The translations under genes were made by a program, and so were the position numbers. A DNA stretch of 64,000 nucleotides from Shimia sediminis (GTDB lineage Bacteria; Pseudomonadota; Alphaproteobacteria; Rhodobacterales; Rhodobacteraceae), in NCBI RefSeq assembly GCF_003990645.1, contig NZ_RYZK01000002.1, positions 645,442 to 709,441 of the forward strand, in the 5' to 3' direction. The notes under the pieces were generated by a model, which was given only the letters and a program-made list of their open reading frames with translations, ran no database searches and had not been told where the DNA came from. This document shows, one piece after another, positions 46,526 through 56,335 of this stretch; position 1 is the first letter of the stretch, and the number at the start of each line of letters is the position of its first letter.

Positions 46526-49180
46526 ATGTCACTCGTGAACGCAGCCAAGCCAGCCGTCACGCCGATGATGGCGCAATATCTCGAGATCAAGGCCGAGCAT
46601 CCGGATGCCCTGTTGTTTTATCGCATGGGCGATTTTTACGAGATGTTTTTTGACGATGCCGTTGCCGCCGCTGAGGCGCTGGATATTGCACTGACCAAGC
46701 GCGGCAAACACGAAGGATCCGAGATCCCGATGTGTGGCGTCCCCCATCATGCCGCCGAGGGGTATTTCCTTACCCTGATCCGCAAAGGGTTCCGGGTGGC
46801 TGTCTGCGAACAGATGGAAAGCCCGGCCGAGGCCAAAAAACGCGGCTACAAGGCTGTCGTGCGGCGCGAGGTCGTGCGCCTTGTCACCCCCGGCACCCTG
46901 ACCGAAGACTCGCTCTTGGATGCGCGCCGACACAACTACCTCGCCGCTTACGCTGTGGTTCGGGATGAGGCGGCACTGGCCTGGGCCGATATTTCGACAG
47001 GCAGCCTGCACGTGATGCCAATCGCGCCAGTGCGATTGGGACCAGAGTTGGCCAGACTGGCACCGTCCGAATTGCTGGTTGCCGAAGGATCAGAGCCGGG
47101 TTTAGCTGAAATAGTCTCTGACATGGGCGTCCCGTTGACCCCACTATCCCGCGGTTCATTCGATTCCACCAATGCTGAAAAACGGGTCTCGTCCCTGTTT
47201 AAAACCAACTCTCTGGAGGCTTTTGGCACCTTTGCACGCCCCGAAATCGGCGCACTTGGAGCAATCGTCGACTACCTGGACCTGACCCAAAAAGGCAAAC
47301 TGCCGCTCCTGCGGCCGCCCATGCGCGAAGCAACGCAGGCGGTGATGCAGATCGACGCCGCCACGCGTCGCAACCTCGAGCTGACCCACGCCCTGTCCGG
47401 TGGTCGTGCCGGATCACTTCTGTCTGTGATCGACCGCACACTCACCGCTGGCGGCGCGCGGCTCTTGGAACAACGTCTCTCGTCCCCGTCCCTGCGCCTG
47501 TCGACCGTGCAGGACCGCCTCGACTCCGTCAGCTATTTCGCCGATCATCGTGGCATTGCCGCAGTTTTGCGCGACACCATGCGCAGCGTGCCTGACATGG
47601 ATCGTGCCCTCTCGCGACTTTCGCTGGACCGTGGCGGCCCGCGCGATCTTGCCGCGATCCGCAATGCGCTTGGTCAGGGAATGGATCTGGCTCTGGCCTC
47701 ATTTCCTGACGCACTCCCTCACGTATTGCAAACTGCCCTCACCGCTCTTCAAGGGCACGACGACCTCTTGGCGCTGCTCGATCAGGCCCTTATCGCCGAA
47801 CCTCCGCTGCTCGCCCGCGACGGCGGTTTCATCGCCCCCGACTATGACAGCGAACTCGACGAAAGCCGCCAGCTGCGCGACGAAGGCCGAGGCGTGATCG
47901 CCGGAATGCAGACGCAATACGTTGAGACCACCGGCATTCAGTCGCTCAAGATCAAGCATAACAACGTCCTTGGCTACTTCGTCGAGACCACAGCCAAACA
48001 CGCCGACGCGATGCTGTCGCCGCCACTGTCCGAGACCTTCATCCACCGCCAGACCACCGCCAATCAGGTGCGCTTTACCACGGTGGAACTGAGCGAGATG
48101 GAGACCAAGATCCTCAACGCCGGCAATCGCGCGCTGGAAATCGAGAAGCGCCTGTTCGAAATGCTGCGCGCTGCTGTGCTGGATCAGGCCGGGCCTATTT
48201 CTGCCGCTGCCCGCGCGTTGGCTGAATTCGACCTCTCCACCGGCCTCGCCGAGCTGGCCATTTCCGAGAACTGGTGCCGTCCCGAGGTCAACGAAAGCCA
48301 CGATTTCCACATCCAAGGCGGTCGCCATCCAGTGGTTGAGGCCGCCCTGCGCAAGACTGGCGCGCCGTTTGTCGCCAACAACTGCGACCTTTCCGGCGGG
48401 GACGAGGCCAGCATCTGGTTGCTCACCGGTCCCAACATGGCCGGTAAATCGACCTTTTTGCGCCAGAACGCGCTGATTGCCCTGCTCGCCCAGATGGGCA
48501 GCTTTGTCCCGGCGAACAAAGCCCGCATCGGGCTGGTGAGCCAACTCTTTAGCCGTGTTGGTGCCTCGGACGATCTGGCGCGCGGGCGCTCGACCTTTAT
48601 GGTCGAAATGGTCGAAACCGCTGCGATCCTGAACCAGGCCGACGATCGCGCCCTTGTCATCCTTGATGAAATCGGACGCGGCACGGCCACTTACGACGGG
48701 TTGTCCATCGCATGGGCAACGCTCGAACACCTGCACGACATGAACAAGTCGCGGGCACTCTTTGCCACGCATTACCACGAAATGACGGCTCTTGCGGGCA
48801 AATTGGAGGGAGTCGAAAACGCGACCGTGACCGTGAAAGAATGGGAAGGCGAGGTAATCTTCCTGCACGAAGTCCAAAAGGGTGCCGCCGACCGCTCGTA
48901 TGGTGTTCAGGTCGCACAGCTCGCGGGCCTGCCCCCGGTTGTGGTTGAGCGCGCGCGCGTCGTTCTCGAAGCTTTGGAACAAGGCGAACGCGAGGGGCCA
49001 GCGCAAAAGGCTTTGATCGACGATCTGCCACTCTTTGCCGCCACGCCTGCTCCGGCTCCCGCCCCGGTCAAGGGTCCATCGCCGGTCGAAGAGTTACTGG
49101 AAGACGTCCATCCGGACGACCTCAGTCCGCGCGAAGCACTGCAGAAACTGTATGAACTGAAACAGGCTTTGGAAAAGTAG
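46526..49180 (+). CDS. mutS: DNA mismatch repair protein MutS
   Basis: 884 residues. The mismatch-binding F-x-E appears in YRMGDFYEMFFDDA; the ATPase has GPNMAGKST (Walker A) and VILDEIGRGTATYDG (Walker B with signature). Full length, with a C-terminal tail that carries the usual dimerisation helix. AGGGGGA lies before the ATG. It has no MutL neighbour here. Confidence 0.97.
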   Translation: MSLVNAAKPAVTPMMAQYLEIKAEHPDALLFYRMGDFYEMFFDDAVAAAEALDIALTKRGKHEGSEIPMCGVPHHAAEGYFLTLIRKGFRVAVCEQMESPAEAKKRGYKAVVRREVVRLVTPGTLTEDSLLDARRHNYLAAYAVVRDEAALAWADISTGSLHVMPIAPVRLGPELARLAPSELLVAEGSEPGLAEIVSDMGVPLTPLSRGSFDSTNAEKRVSSLFKTNSLEAFGTFARPEIGALGAIVDYLDLTQKGKLPLLRPPMREATQAVMQIDAATRRNLELTHALSGGRAGSLLSVIDRTLTAGGARLLEQRLSSPSLRLSTVQDRLDSVSYFADHRGIAAVLRDTMRSVPDMDRALSRLSLDRGGPRDLAAIRNALGQGMDLALASFPDALPHVLQTALTALQGHDDLLALLDQALIAEPPLLARDGGFIAPDYDSELDESRQLRDEGRGVIAGMQTQYVETTGIQSLKIKHNNVLGYFVETTAKHADAMLSPPLSETFIHRQTTANQVRFTTVELSEMETKILNAGNRALEIEKRLFEMLRAAVLDQAGPISAAARALAEFDLSTGLAELAISENWCRPEVNESHDFHIQGGRHPVVEAALRKTGAPFVANNCDLSGGDEASIWLLTGPNMAGKSTFLRQNALIALLAQMGSFVPANKARIGLVSQLFSRVGASDDLARGRSTFMVEMVETAAILNQADDRALVILDEIGRGTATYDGLSIAWATLEHLHDMNKSRALFATHYHEMTALAGKLEGVENATVTVKEWEGEVIFLHEVQKGAADRSYGVQVAQLAGLPPVVVERARVVLEALEQGEREGPAQKALIDDLPLFAATPAPAPAPVKGPSPVEELLEDVHPDDLSPREALQKLYELKQALEK

Positions 49181-49194
49181 ATTGCGCAACTAAA

Positions 49195-49237
49195 AACGGA
49201 GGCTCCACCCGATCCCACATCGGCCAGAACCTCCGTT
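49195..49237. other. Interrupted hairpin after mutS
   Basis: AACGGAGG pairs with CCTCCGTT, and an inner CCGAT / ATCGG pair lies between them, making a stacked stem of 43 bases starting 14 bases after the mutS stop. There is no T-run, so termination is uncertain. Confidence 0.4.
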
Positions 49238-49365
49238 ACCCCACGTGCTCCCTACTCACCACACGTGTTCTTGAAACTGGTTCCGGCCATCCTGGCGCGG
49301 CGTTGATTTATACCTATCCCAGCCTGCGGATTCGGACAAACACCAAGTAGTTAGAACCAAGGACA

Positions 49366-49436
49366 AAAAAGAAACACCCGCTTAACCAAGAGGGCATGAC
49401 CGACGAGGTTAAAGCGGTCAAACTTGGTCAAGCGGG
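49366..49436 (-). ncRNA. Structured element with U-tail downstream of the DUF2853 gene
   Basis: On the minus strand CCCGCTTGACCAAG pairs with CTTGGTTAAGCGGG (14 bp, one G-U), and the enclosed segment has its own CGGTC/GACCG-type 5-bp stem. The outer stem is followed by TGTTTCTTTTTTG. This is either an unusually long-looped intrinsic terminator of the leftward DUF2853 transcript or the 3' end of a small RNA. Confidence 0.45.
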
Positions 49437-49443
49437 CGCATTT

Positions 49444-49462
49444 CATCCCCTTGAGGGGGATG
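49444..49462 (-). terminator. Hairpin directly after the DUF2853 stop
   Basis: CATCCCC / GGGGATG, 7 bp with a five-base loop, abutting the stop codon. No T-run follows at once; the stronger candidate terminator is the U-tailed element at 49366-49436. Confidence 0.35.
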
Positions 49463-49804
49463 TCATCCGTAGATGGATTCTTTTCCAAAATGCTTGGTGA
49501 GCATATAGTAAACCACCGCGCGATACTTGTTGCGTTCGCTGCGCCCATAGGTGTCGATCACCGAATTGATGGCTTCCATCAACTCTGGCCCATCCGACAG
49601 GGCCAACTTCTTGATGAGAAAGTTGTTTTTCACGGTTTCCAGCTCTTCCGGCTGGGTCGCCGCGACGGTCGAGGCATCATCGTTGTAGATCGCAGGACCA
49701 CAGCCGATGGTTACCTTGGTCAACAGGTCCATATCAGGCTCCATCCCACATTTGCTGCGCAGATCTTCTGCGTATTTGGCGATCAGGTCGTCACGTTTTC
49801 CCAT
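49463..49804 (-). CDS. DUF2853-family protein
   Basis: 113 residues, small, soluble and helical, starting MGKRDDLIAKYAEDLRSKCG, with the block NNFLIKKLALSD and a C-terminal YRAVVYYMLTKHFGKESIYG that fit DUF2853. No function is known for the family. The ATG at 49804 has GGGA six bases upstream; the frame extends to 49849 but without conservation. A hairpin (49444-49462) sits just past the stop on its own strand. Confidence 0.75.
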   Translation of the reverse strand: MGKRDDLIAKYAEDLRSKCGMEPDMDLLTKVTIGCGPAIYNDDASTVAATQPEELETVKNNFLIKKLALSDGPELMEAINSVIDTYGRSERNKYRAVVYYMLTKHFGKESIYG

Positions 49805-50032
49805 AGGTCCCATCCCTTGTTTTCTGGCGTTGCCGTAATTCAGATCCAAGCCCCTCGCGAAGCTGTGTCAAAGAGTATCCTCTCTCGGCCACCCAACAAC
49901 GGGAAACTTGGCGATGCTTTCCCCCTCGGCGAATAGCCGCGAGTTTATGCGACCAAGCGCGACACTTTCACAACTTGGCTACGCGTTGAAAACACTGCCA
50001 AATCACGGTGAACTCATGACAGGAAAACACGA

Positions 50033-51241
50033 ATGGCATCTTATCTGAAAACCATCCCCAACGCGGACGGCTATTTTGGCGAGTACGGCGGAGCAATGCT
50101 GCCACCCCCGTTGGAACCCCATTTCAAGGCAATCAACGAGGCCTATCAGCAGATTTCAAAGTCAGCCGAGTTCATTCGCGACCTGCGCTACATCCGTAAA
50201 CATTTTCAGGGGCGTCCAACCCCGGTTTCGTACCTCAAAAACCTCAGCGACCGTGCCGGTGGCGCGCAAATCTATGCCAAGCGCGAAGACCTGAACCATA
50301 CTGGCGCGCACAAGCTGAACCACTGCATGGCCGAGGCGCTGTTGGCCAAACACATGGGCAAGACCAAGCTGATGGCCGAAACCGGCGCCGGTCAGCACGG
50401 CGTCGCGCTGGCAACCGCCGCCGCCTATTTCGGCATGGAATGCGAAATCCACATGGGTGAAATCGACATCGCGAAAGAGGCACCAAACGTCACCCGCATG
50501 AAACTCTTGGGGGCAACCGTTGTTCCCGTGGGCTTTGGCGGACGTTCCCTGAAAGAGGCGGTGGATTCCGCCTTTGAATCTTATGTCCCTCAGGCGGATA
50601 CGGCCCTTTTTGCAATTGGCTCGGTCGTTGGTCCCCACCCTTTCCCAATGATGGTCCGCGACTTCCAGCACATCGTCGGCATCGAAGCCCGCGAGCAGTT
50701 CATTGAAATGACCGGCGGGCTGCCCGACATGGTCGCGGCCTGTGTCGGCGGCGGGTCAAACGCCATGGGCATGTTTGCCGGGTTCATCGAGGACGCCGAC
50801 GTGGCGCTTTATGGCGTTGAGCCTCTGGGAACATCCTCGAAACTGGGCGAGCACGCCGCCACCATCACCTATGGCGAAGATGGTGACATTCATGGCTTCC
50901 GCACCATGGTTCTCAAGGATGAAAACGGTGAACCCGCCCCGGTACACACGGTTGCCTCCGGGCTCGACTATCCCGGTGTCGGACCCGAGCACGCGCACCT
51001 CTACCGCACCGGCCGCGCCAACTATACCGCCGCCGACGACAAAGAGGCACTCAAGGCGTTCTATGACCTGAGCCGCTACGAAGGCATCATTCCCGCGCTT
51101 GAAAGTGCCCATGCCGTAGCCTTTGCCCAGCGCGAAGCCGCCAAGAACCCGGGCAAGTCCATTCTGATCAACCTGTCCGGTCGCGGGGACAAGGACATCG
51201 ACTATGTGACCGAAACTTTCGGTCTCGGCGAAGATTTCTGA
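50033..51241 (+). CDS. Tryptophan synthase beta subunit-like protein, stand-alone
   Basis: 402 residues of the PLP fold II family. The PLP lysine is in HTGAHKLNH, the catalytic Glu in [11 protein letters not shown], the phosphate loop is [10 protein letters not shown], and [13 protein letters not shown] is present, so the active site is intact. It makes tryptophan from indole and serine. Yet no trpA or trpF is adjacent, and the N-terminal part ([19 protein letters not shown]) differs from what I recall of the trpF-trpB-trpA type enzyme. Probably a second, indole-salvage-type TrpB; function in main tryptophan synthesis is not excluded. Confidence 0.85.
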   Translation: MASYLKTIPNADGYFGEYGGAMLPPPLEPHFKAINEAYQQISKSAEFIRDLRYIRKHFQGRPTPVSYLKNLSDRAGGAQIYAKREDLNHTGAHKLNHCMAEALLAKHMGKTKLMAETGAGQHGVALATAAAYFGMECEIHMGEIDIAKEAPNVTRMKLLGATVVPVGFGGRSLKEAVDSAFESYVPQADTALFAIGSVVGPHPFPMMVRDFQHIVGIEAREQFIEMTGGLPDMVAACVGGGSNAMGMFAGFIEDADVALYGVEPLGTSSKLGEHAATITYGEDGDIHGFRTMVLKDENGEPAPVHTVASGLDYPGVGPEHAHLYRTGRANYTAADDKEALKAFYDLSRYEGIIPALESAHAVAFAQREAAKNPGKSILINLSGRGDKDIDYVTETFGLGEDF

Positions 51242-51252
51242 AATTTGCGTTT

Positions 51253-51273
51253 GGGGCGGGTCAGTCTCGCCCC
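51253..51273. terminator. Hairpin between trpB and the convergent outer-membrane-like gene
   Basis: GGGGCG / CGCCCC with a nine-base loop, in the 48-base gap between two convergent genes. The stem is GC-rich but the T-run is weak, so this is a plausible but unproven bidirectional terminator. Confidence 0.4.
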
Positions 51274-51289
51274 ATTCCCTGCGCAGGTG

Positions 51290-52087
51290 CTATTTTGGGA
51301 ACAGGTACGTCACGATCATGCGCGCACCCCAGCCGTCAGCACCGCCTGCCGGGCTGTCCGCATAGTACCTCAGGCCACCCCCAATGCTGACAGGTCGATT
51401 GCCGATCTGAATCAGCTTGGTCGCTGTCATGTTGATCGGAACATTGGCCGAATCCGTGTTCCAGTCATAGGTCAGCTCAGTATTCAGCGAGAACGTCCAT
51501 TTCTCTGGCGTGATATACGAGATGAAGGGCTGGAAGAAGGTCGCGTTGATATCCGTGGACCCACCTCCGACATCCCAGATGTGATTGGCCAGCGCGCCAT
51601 ATGTCCATGGGCCCACTTGTTTCAGCGCGACACCTGTAATCCCGGCGCCAAGCTGGTCCTGACCCAGCGCACTGTCCGTTGCCGTTGGCAACAGGAAAAC
51701 AGGCCCTGCCCCCCATATCCACCCGCTTGCGCTCGGCGCCTTGGGTGAAAAGAAGAAACTCTGGACCACGTCCCCAATCCCGGATTGCGACGTACCCGGT
51801 GTGAAATCTTCTTGCGAGATCACCGGCAGAATTGTGCGCGAGATCACGTTCCAATCATCGTTCAGCTCAAACGGAATGACCGGTTGAATGTTGAGAGTCA
51901 GACGCGACCCATCCCCGGAGGCACCAAAACCTTCGTCGTAGTTCAACTGAAAAGGCACGCTGATCAGTGAGGCAATCGGATTGGCCAGCTGCTTGGCCAG
52001 GTCATCCCCTTGATCTGCAATCAGCTGGATCGGTGAAAGCGACACAGCCGCCAAGGCCGCCCCAGTAAGTTTGAACAACAATCTCAT
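51290..52087 (-). CDS. Secreted beta-strand-rich protein, probable outer-membrane protein
   Basis: 265 residues with a signal peptide (MRLLFKLTGAALAAVSLSPIQLIA). The mature part alternates short hydrophobic/polar strands and turns (FELNDDWNVISRTILPVISQ; WIWGAGPVFLLPTATDS; GGGLRYYAD) and ends in a terminal aromatic strand (RMIVTYLFPK), a pattern of small beta-barrels. Similar proteins are annotated as transporter or neuromedin U-like. The ATG at 52087 follows GGAGATTTGACG. Function unknown. Confidence 0.65.
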   Translation of the reverse strand: MRLLFKLTGAALAAVSLSPIQLIADQGDDLAKQLANPIASLISVPFQLNYDEGFGASGDGSRLTLNIQPVIPFELNDDWNVISRTILPVISQEDFTPGTSQSGIGDVVQSFFFSPKAPSASGWIWGAGPVFLLPTATDSALGQDQLGAGITGVALKQVGPWTYGALANHIWDVGGGSTDINATFFQPFISYITPEKWTFSLNTELTYDWNTDSANVPINMTATKLIQIGNRPVSIGGGLRYYADSPAGGADGWGARMIVTYLFPK

Positions 52088-52296
52088 CGTCAAATCTCCA
52101 CGCACAAGCGTTTCTTGCCATCTTAGACAAACCACTCACAGCATCCCACAGCCCGAAACGCCGCACGGCCAATTCAAATGTTTCAACACAGGCGCACCAA
52201 AAGCAGCAGAACGTTGGAATTTCGACATTACGCCATATTCCTGCCCAGAGCACGTGTTTCAGTTGATGCGAAACACAATTGGCTGCGCCTACGTTC

Positions 52297-53235
52297 ATGT
52301 CGAAACAGAAATCCTTTGAAGAACGGCTTGCTGAATTCCGTCGGCAAAACCCTGAAAGTGCTCCATCGCCGCAAGGGGCCGAAATGCGCCCATCCACCGG
52401 GCGTACCGCCCCGCGCAAGACGACATTGGTTGCTTTGATTGTCCTGGGCATCACCTTGCCATCGCTGGTCTTGCTGTTTGCTCTGCGAGAAGTCACCAGA
52501 CCAATGACCGTGACCCAGACCGCTTCACTGGAAACGCGCGTTGATGCGCCATCCTATGACCGCGTGGATCCGGGTGGCCTCACCGGGTACTTCGGCCGCA
52601 TACTTGGGCTCTTTGACAGCCGCGATCCTGGCCCTTTGACCTACCTCCCCCCGGCGCGTGATGGGTGGTATCGTGTCACTGTCATGGATGCGCGCAATCC
52701 GAATATTCTGGATGACCTGCATCACGCTTGGCCCGGTCCTGCGCGGTCGCTTGCGCAGAACCCTGGCTACAAGCATCTGGTGCATTTCATTAGGACCTAC
52801 CGCAAACCGGATTTCGAACAGCGCGTCCTTGCAAGAAAACTCACACGCGCTATGTATCTGCACCCCAACGGCGAATTCATGTCGGTCCGTATGCAATTCA
52901 CCGGCGACAAGAATGCCCTTGGCCCGCGCGACAAAAAATCTGTCTGGATCGACTCGCTGGCCAAACGGCTTGAGGCCAGAGCCAATCGTGATGAGGTGGT
53001 CGAGCGTAACAAGCTTGCCGGACACGATATCGTCAACCTGACCAAGGCCGAGGGCAAAAGCCCGATCCAGCGACCCATTGGCTACGCATATGGGACACGC
53101 AACGCGCTGCGGATATCTGTACCGCTGACAAACAAGGCCATTATGTCAATTGACGGGGTCACTACCCCCAATGCAGTCGCCAAGCTGATCTCAGCTGTCG
53201 ACAAATCCGCTGTCGGGGAACACATAGGTCACTAG
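52297..53235 (+). CDS. Single-pass membrane protein of unknown function
   Basis: 312 residues. A charged cytoplasmic head (MSKQKSFEERLAEFRRQNPES), one membrane helix (about 43-63, LVALIVLGITLPSLVLLFAL), and a 240-residue periplasmic part with no family I know. The ATG at 52297 is used because the TTG at 52279 lacks support. It lies 113 bases before the ClpP-fold gene on the same strand and may share its transcript; a joint envelope role is inference only. Confidence 0.65.
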   Translation: MSKQKSFEERLAEFRRQNPESAPSPQGAEMRPSTGRTAPRKTTLVALIVLGITLPSLVLLFALREVTRPMTVTQTASLETRVDAPSYDRVDPGGLTGYFGRILGLFDSRDPGPLTYLPPARDGWYRVTVMDARNPNILDDLHHAWPGPARSLAQNPGYKHLVHFIRTYRKPDFEQRVLARKLTRAMYLHPNGEFMSVRMQFTGDKNALGPRDKKSVWIDSLAKRLEARANRDEVVERNKLAGHDIVNLTKAEGKSPIQRPIGYAYGTRNALRISVPLTNKAIMSIDGVTTPNAVAKLISAVDKSAVGEHIGH

Positions 53236-53348
53236 CGCGGCCATCGCCCGTGCAACATCAGGTTGAGGATCTCGTACTTCCCCTTGACGGGGCAGCCTAT
53301 GGCCTCAACCATTGCCCCATGGCAACCCAAATGAAAAGGTTTGGCGAA

Positions 53349-54896
53349 ATGGGGAGTGGTCTATTGGTGCGTCACATTTGCTTCCTGATGCCTTGGGTAT
53401 TCTGCGCAGCGCTTCTTCTGTCGACCAAAGCAAGTCTCGGGGCAAGCTTTACGCGCAGTATTGACCCCGTAGATCCCATCATGTCCTGCCACATCAAACT
53501 TGAAGGCCCGATCGAAAAGGGGGATCAGGAACAGCTACGCGCCGAGGTCGCGGCCTATGCCAAGGCACGTCAAGAGCTGCGTCTCAGAGGCGACTCGCCG
53601 CCACAACTTGAATGGATGCCAAGCATTCCGCGCATCTGCCTCGACAGTCCAGGTGGCTCGTACAATGAGGCCCTTGAAATTCTGGAACAGGACTTTGGCA
53701 CCTTTGCGACGGCCATAGGCAAGGGTATGCGCTGCGAAAGCGCCTGTGCGCTCATTTTCATGGCCGGTGCCAGCGGCGATGGGGGGTCTATCGATTTGGA
53801 ACTGGGCGGACGGGTTCTGCATCCCCTGGGAAAACTGGGCTTTCATGCGCCCAAACTCCTCGTGCCCGAAGGCCAATACGACAAACAGGTCGTGGACGCA
53901 GTTTACAGTCAGTCTGTTCGCCACATTGCCCGTCTGGTTGGGCAGATGAACAAAATCTCCTTTCCCGAATCTTTGCTGGAAAGGATGTTGCTGACCCCTC
54001 CCGAACAGATGTTTTACGTTTCCACCGCTGGCCATGCCATCGACTGGCGCATCCGTGTGGCTCCTGCCGTGTTCCCGAGCGAACTCTCTCCACTTGCAGT
54101 CTGGAATGCCTGCTACAATGCCCGTAACCTTGTGGCCGAAGCTTTGGGTGAGGCGCGGGTCGACATCTATCAGGGCAATTTCTGGCAAAAACCGCCTGTT
54201 TTCTATGAGAAGTATTCAAATCTGATCGGCGAAATGCCGATACCGATGGGATCCCAGGGTGATGTGTCCTGCAAATTCCAGCCCGACACTGACCCCATTC
54301 TCTACAACTGGTACATTCCAACAACCTCTGCCGGCATGCTCATGTTTGAAATTGGCGAAGACCATACAGGGCGCACGCTGTTCTTCGATCCATATGCAAA
54401 CTATTTCGTCACGCGCGCGACGCCCTTGACTGTCTTGGCGCGGACTGATGACAGCCGACGCGAATACGCATTGTCCAGCGAACTCTCTGCGCCTGTTGCT
54501 AAATCCACAAAAGGAATCTGCGGGTGGACCCAGGGCGATCAACTGACCAGTTACAGTCGCTGTGTGGAAACCATCACTGAAACACCTCGCGAAGACCTGA
54601 GTGCCTCATTCGACCTTTTTTATCAGTTCGAAGATAACGAGCCAATTGAGGTCAGCGCCGAGGGTAGTTTTGCGCTAGGGTTGCCTGCCAATCCAACAAA
54701 GCACAGCTTCCGGTTCCAAAAGCACTGGGCGTCAATGGAAGTCGATGGAATGCCTGATGCCGGCGATGACTACAATGAACCAGGCGTTGACGACTTCTGT
54801 CTCGGCGTGACCAACGGCGAAAGCCCATGGTGCACCGTGCGCATTTTTCGAATGGAAAATGGGCAGGACCGCTTTCTGTTCTGGGAAGATCATTAA
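53349..54896 (+). CDS. Secreted ClpP/SppA-fold protein, paralogue of 30695-32350
   Basis: 515 residues with a signal peptide (LVRHICFLMPWVFCAALLLSTKASLGA). Same core as the 30695 protein: KLEGPIEKGDQ near the start, DSPGGS at about 99-104, nucleophile candidate Ser131 in CESAC (129-133), and LGFHAP. It lacks the PAN-like repeats and has a different C-terminal half (about 330-515) that I do not recognise. The ATG at 53349 has AAAAGG nine bases upstream; GTG 53250, ATG 53319 and ATG 53331 are possible starts. A terminator follows directly. Confidence 0.7.
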   Translation: MGSGLLVRHICFLMPWVFCAALLLSTKASLGASFTRSIDPVDPIMSCHIKLEGPIEKGDQEQLRAEVAAYAKARQELRLRGDSPPQLEWMPSIPRICLDSPGGSYNEALEILEQDFGTFATAIGKGMRCESACALIFMAGASGDGGSIDLELGGRVLHPLGKLGFHAPKLLVPEGQYDKQVVDAVYSQSVRHIARLVGQMNKISFPESLLERMLLTPPEQMFYVSTAGHAIDWRIRVAPAVFPSELSPLAVWNACYNARNLVAEALGEARVDIYQGNFWQKPPVFYEKYSNLIGEMPIPMGSQGDVSCKFQPDTDPILYNWYIPTTSAGMLMFEIGEDHTGRTLFFDPYANYFVTRATPLTVLARTDDSRREYALSSELSAPVAKSTKGICGWTQGDQLTSYSRCVETITETPREDLSASFDLFYQFEDNEPIEVSAEGSFALGLPANPTKHSFRFQKHWASMEVDGMPDAGDDYNEPGVDDFCLGVTNGESPWCTVRIFRMENGQDRFLFWEDH

Positions 54897-54928
54897 AAAA
54901 GGCACCAAAAATCTATTGGCGCCTTTTT
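54896..54928. terminator. Bidirectional terminator between the ClpP-fold gene and ahcY
   Basis: AAAAAGGC-A-CCAA pairs with TTGG-C-GCCTTTTT (one mismatch, loop of seven). T-runs on both strands serve the rightward ClpP-fold gene and the leftward ahcY. Confidence 0.8.
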
Positions 54929-54946
54929 GTTAAATACTTGAATGAC

Positions 54947-56335
54947 TTAGTATCGGTAGTGCTCGGGTTTGAACGGGCCCTCTACGGACACACCGATGTA
55001 ATCCGCCTGCTCTTTTGCCAACTTGCTCAGCTTAACGCCGATACGGTCGAGGTGCAGGCGCGCAACTTTCTCGTCCAGGTGTTTGGGCAGGATGTAGACG
55101 TCGTTGTTGTACTCATCACCCTTGGTGAACAACTCGATCTGCGCCAGAACCTGGTTGGTGAACGACGCCGACATCACGAACGACGGGTGGCCTGTGGCGT
55201 TACCAAGGTTCAGCAGACGTCCCTCAGACAGCAGGATCATGCGGTTGCCCGAAGGCATCTCGATCATGTCCACCTGTTCCTTGATGTTGGTCCACTTGTG
55301 GTTCTTCAGGCTCGCGACCTGAATCTCATTGTCAAAGTGACCAATGTTGCCAACGATGGCCATGTCCTTCATCTCGCGCATATGCTCGATGCGGATCACG
55401 TCCTTGTTGCCAGTGGTGGTGATGAAGATATCCGCGCTGGCAACTTCGTCTTCCAGCGTGGTGACTTCAAAACCGTCCATCGCCGCCTGCAATGCGCAGA
55501 TCGGGTCAATCTCGGTCACTTTCACGCGGGCACCAGCGCCGCGCAAGCTGGCGGCCGAGCCTTTGCCCACATCGCCGTAACCGCAGACCACGGCAACCTT
55601 ACCGGCCATCATGGTGTCGGTGGCGCGGCGGATACCGTCAACCAGCGACTCTTTGCAGCCATATTTGTTGTCGAACTTCGATTTGGTAACCGAGTCGTTG
55701 ACGTTGATCGCGGGGAAGGGCAGTTCGCCCTTTTTTACCAGATCATAAAGACGGTGCACACCGGTGGTGGTTTCTTCGGACACGCCCTGGATCTGGTCAC
55801 GCATCTTGGTGAACCAACCGGGGCTGGCCGCCATGCGCTTGCGGATCTGGGCGTGAATGACCTCTTCTTCTTCCGACTGCGGCACACCCAGAACGCTTTC
55901 GTCGGCTTCGGCCTTGGCGCCCAAGAGGATGTAGAGCGTCGCGTCGCCACCATCGTCGAGGATCATGTTCGGGCCATCTGGGAACATGAAGGATTTGTCC
56001 AGATAATCCCAATGCTCTTCCAGTGACTGACCTTTGATTGCAAAGACCGGAATGTCCGCGGCGGCAATCGCGGCGGCGGCATGGTCCTGAGTCGAGAAAA
56101 TGTTGCACGACGCCCAGCGCACGTCAGCGCCCAACGCCACCAGCGTCTCGATCAGAACAGCTGTCTGAATGGTCATGTGCAACGAGCCGACAATGCGCGC
56201 ACCGCTTAACGGTTTGCTTTGACCGTATTCGTCCCGCAGCGCCATCAGGCCCGGCATTTCGGTTTCGGCAATGTTCAGTTCTTTGCGGCCGAACTCGGCC
56301 AGGTTGATGTCTTTTACAATATAGTCGGTCGCCAT
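54947..56335 (-). CDS. ahcY: Adenosylhomocysteinase
   Basis: 462 residues. Converts S-adenosylhomocysteine to homocysteine and adenosine, clearing the product of methylation. The NAD-binding glycine motif is [13 protein letters not shown] and the signature block is [30 protein letters not shown] precedes the ATG. Long-insert form with a complete C-terminus ([10 protein letters not shown]). No SAH or SAM/SAH riboswitch-like structure was seen upstream. Confidence 0.97.
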   Translation of the reverse strand: MATDYIVKDINLAEFGRKELNIAETEMPGLMALRDEYGQSKPLSGARIVGSLHMTIQTAVLIETLVALGADVRWASCNIFSTQDHAAAAIAAADIPVFAIKGQSLEEHWDYLDKSFMFPDGPNMILDDGGDATLYILLGAKAEADESVLGVPQSEEEEVIHAQIRKRMAASPGWFTKMRDQIQGVSEETTTGVHRLYDLVKKGELPFPAINVNDSVTKSKFDNKYGCKESLVDGIRRATDTMMAGKVAVVCGYGDVGKGSAASLRGAGARVKVTEIDPICALQAAMDGFEVTTLEDEVASADIFITTTGNKDVIRIEHMREMKDMAIVGNIGHFDNEIQVASLKNHKWTNIKEQVDMIEMPSGNRMILLSEGRLLNLGNATGHPSFVMSASFTNQVLAQIELFTKGDEYNNDVYILPKHLDEKVARLHLDRIGVKLSKLAKEQADYIGVSVEGPFKPEHYRY

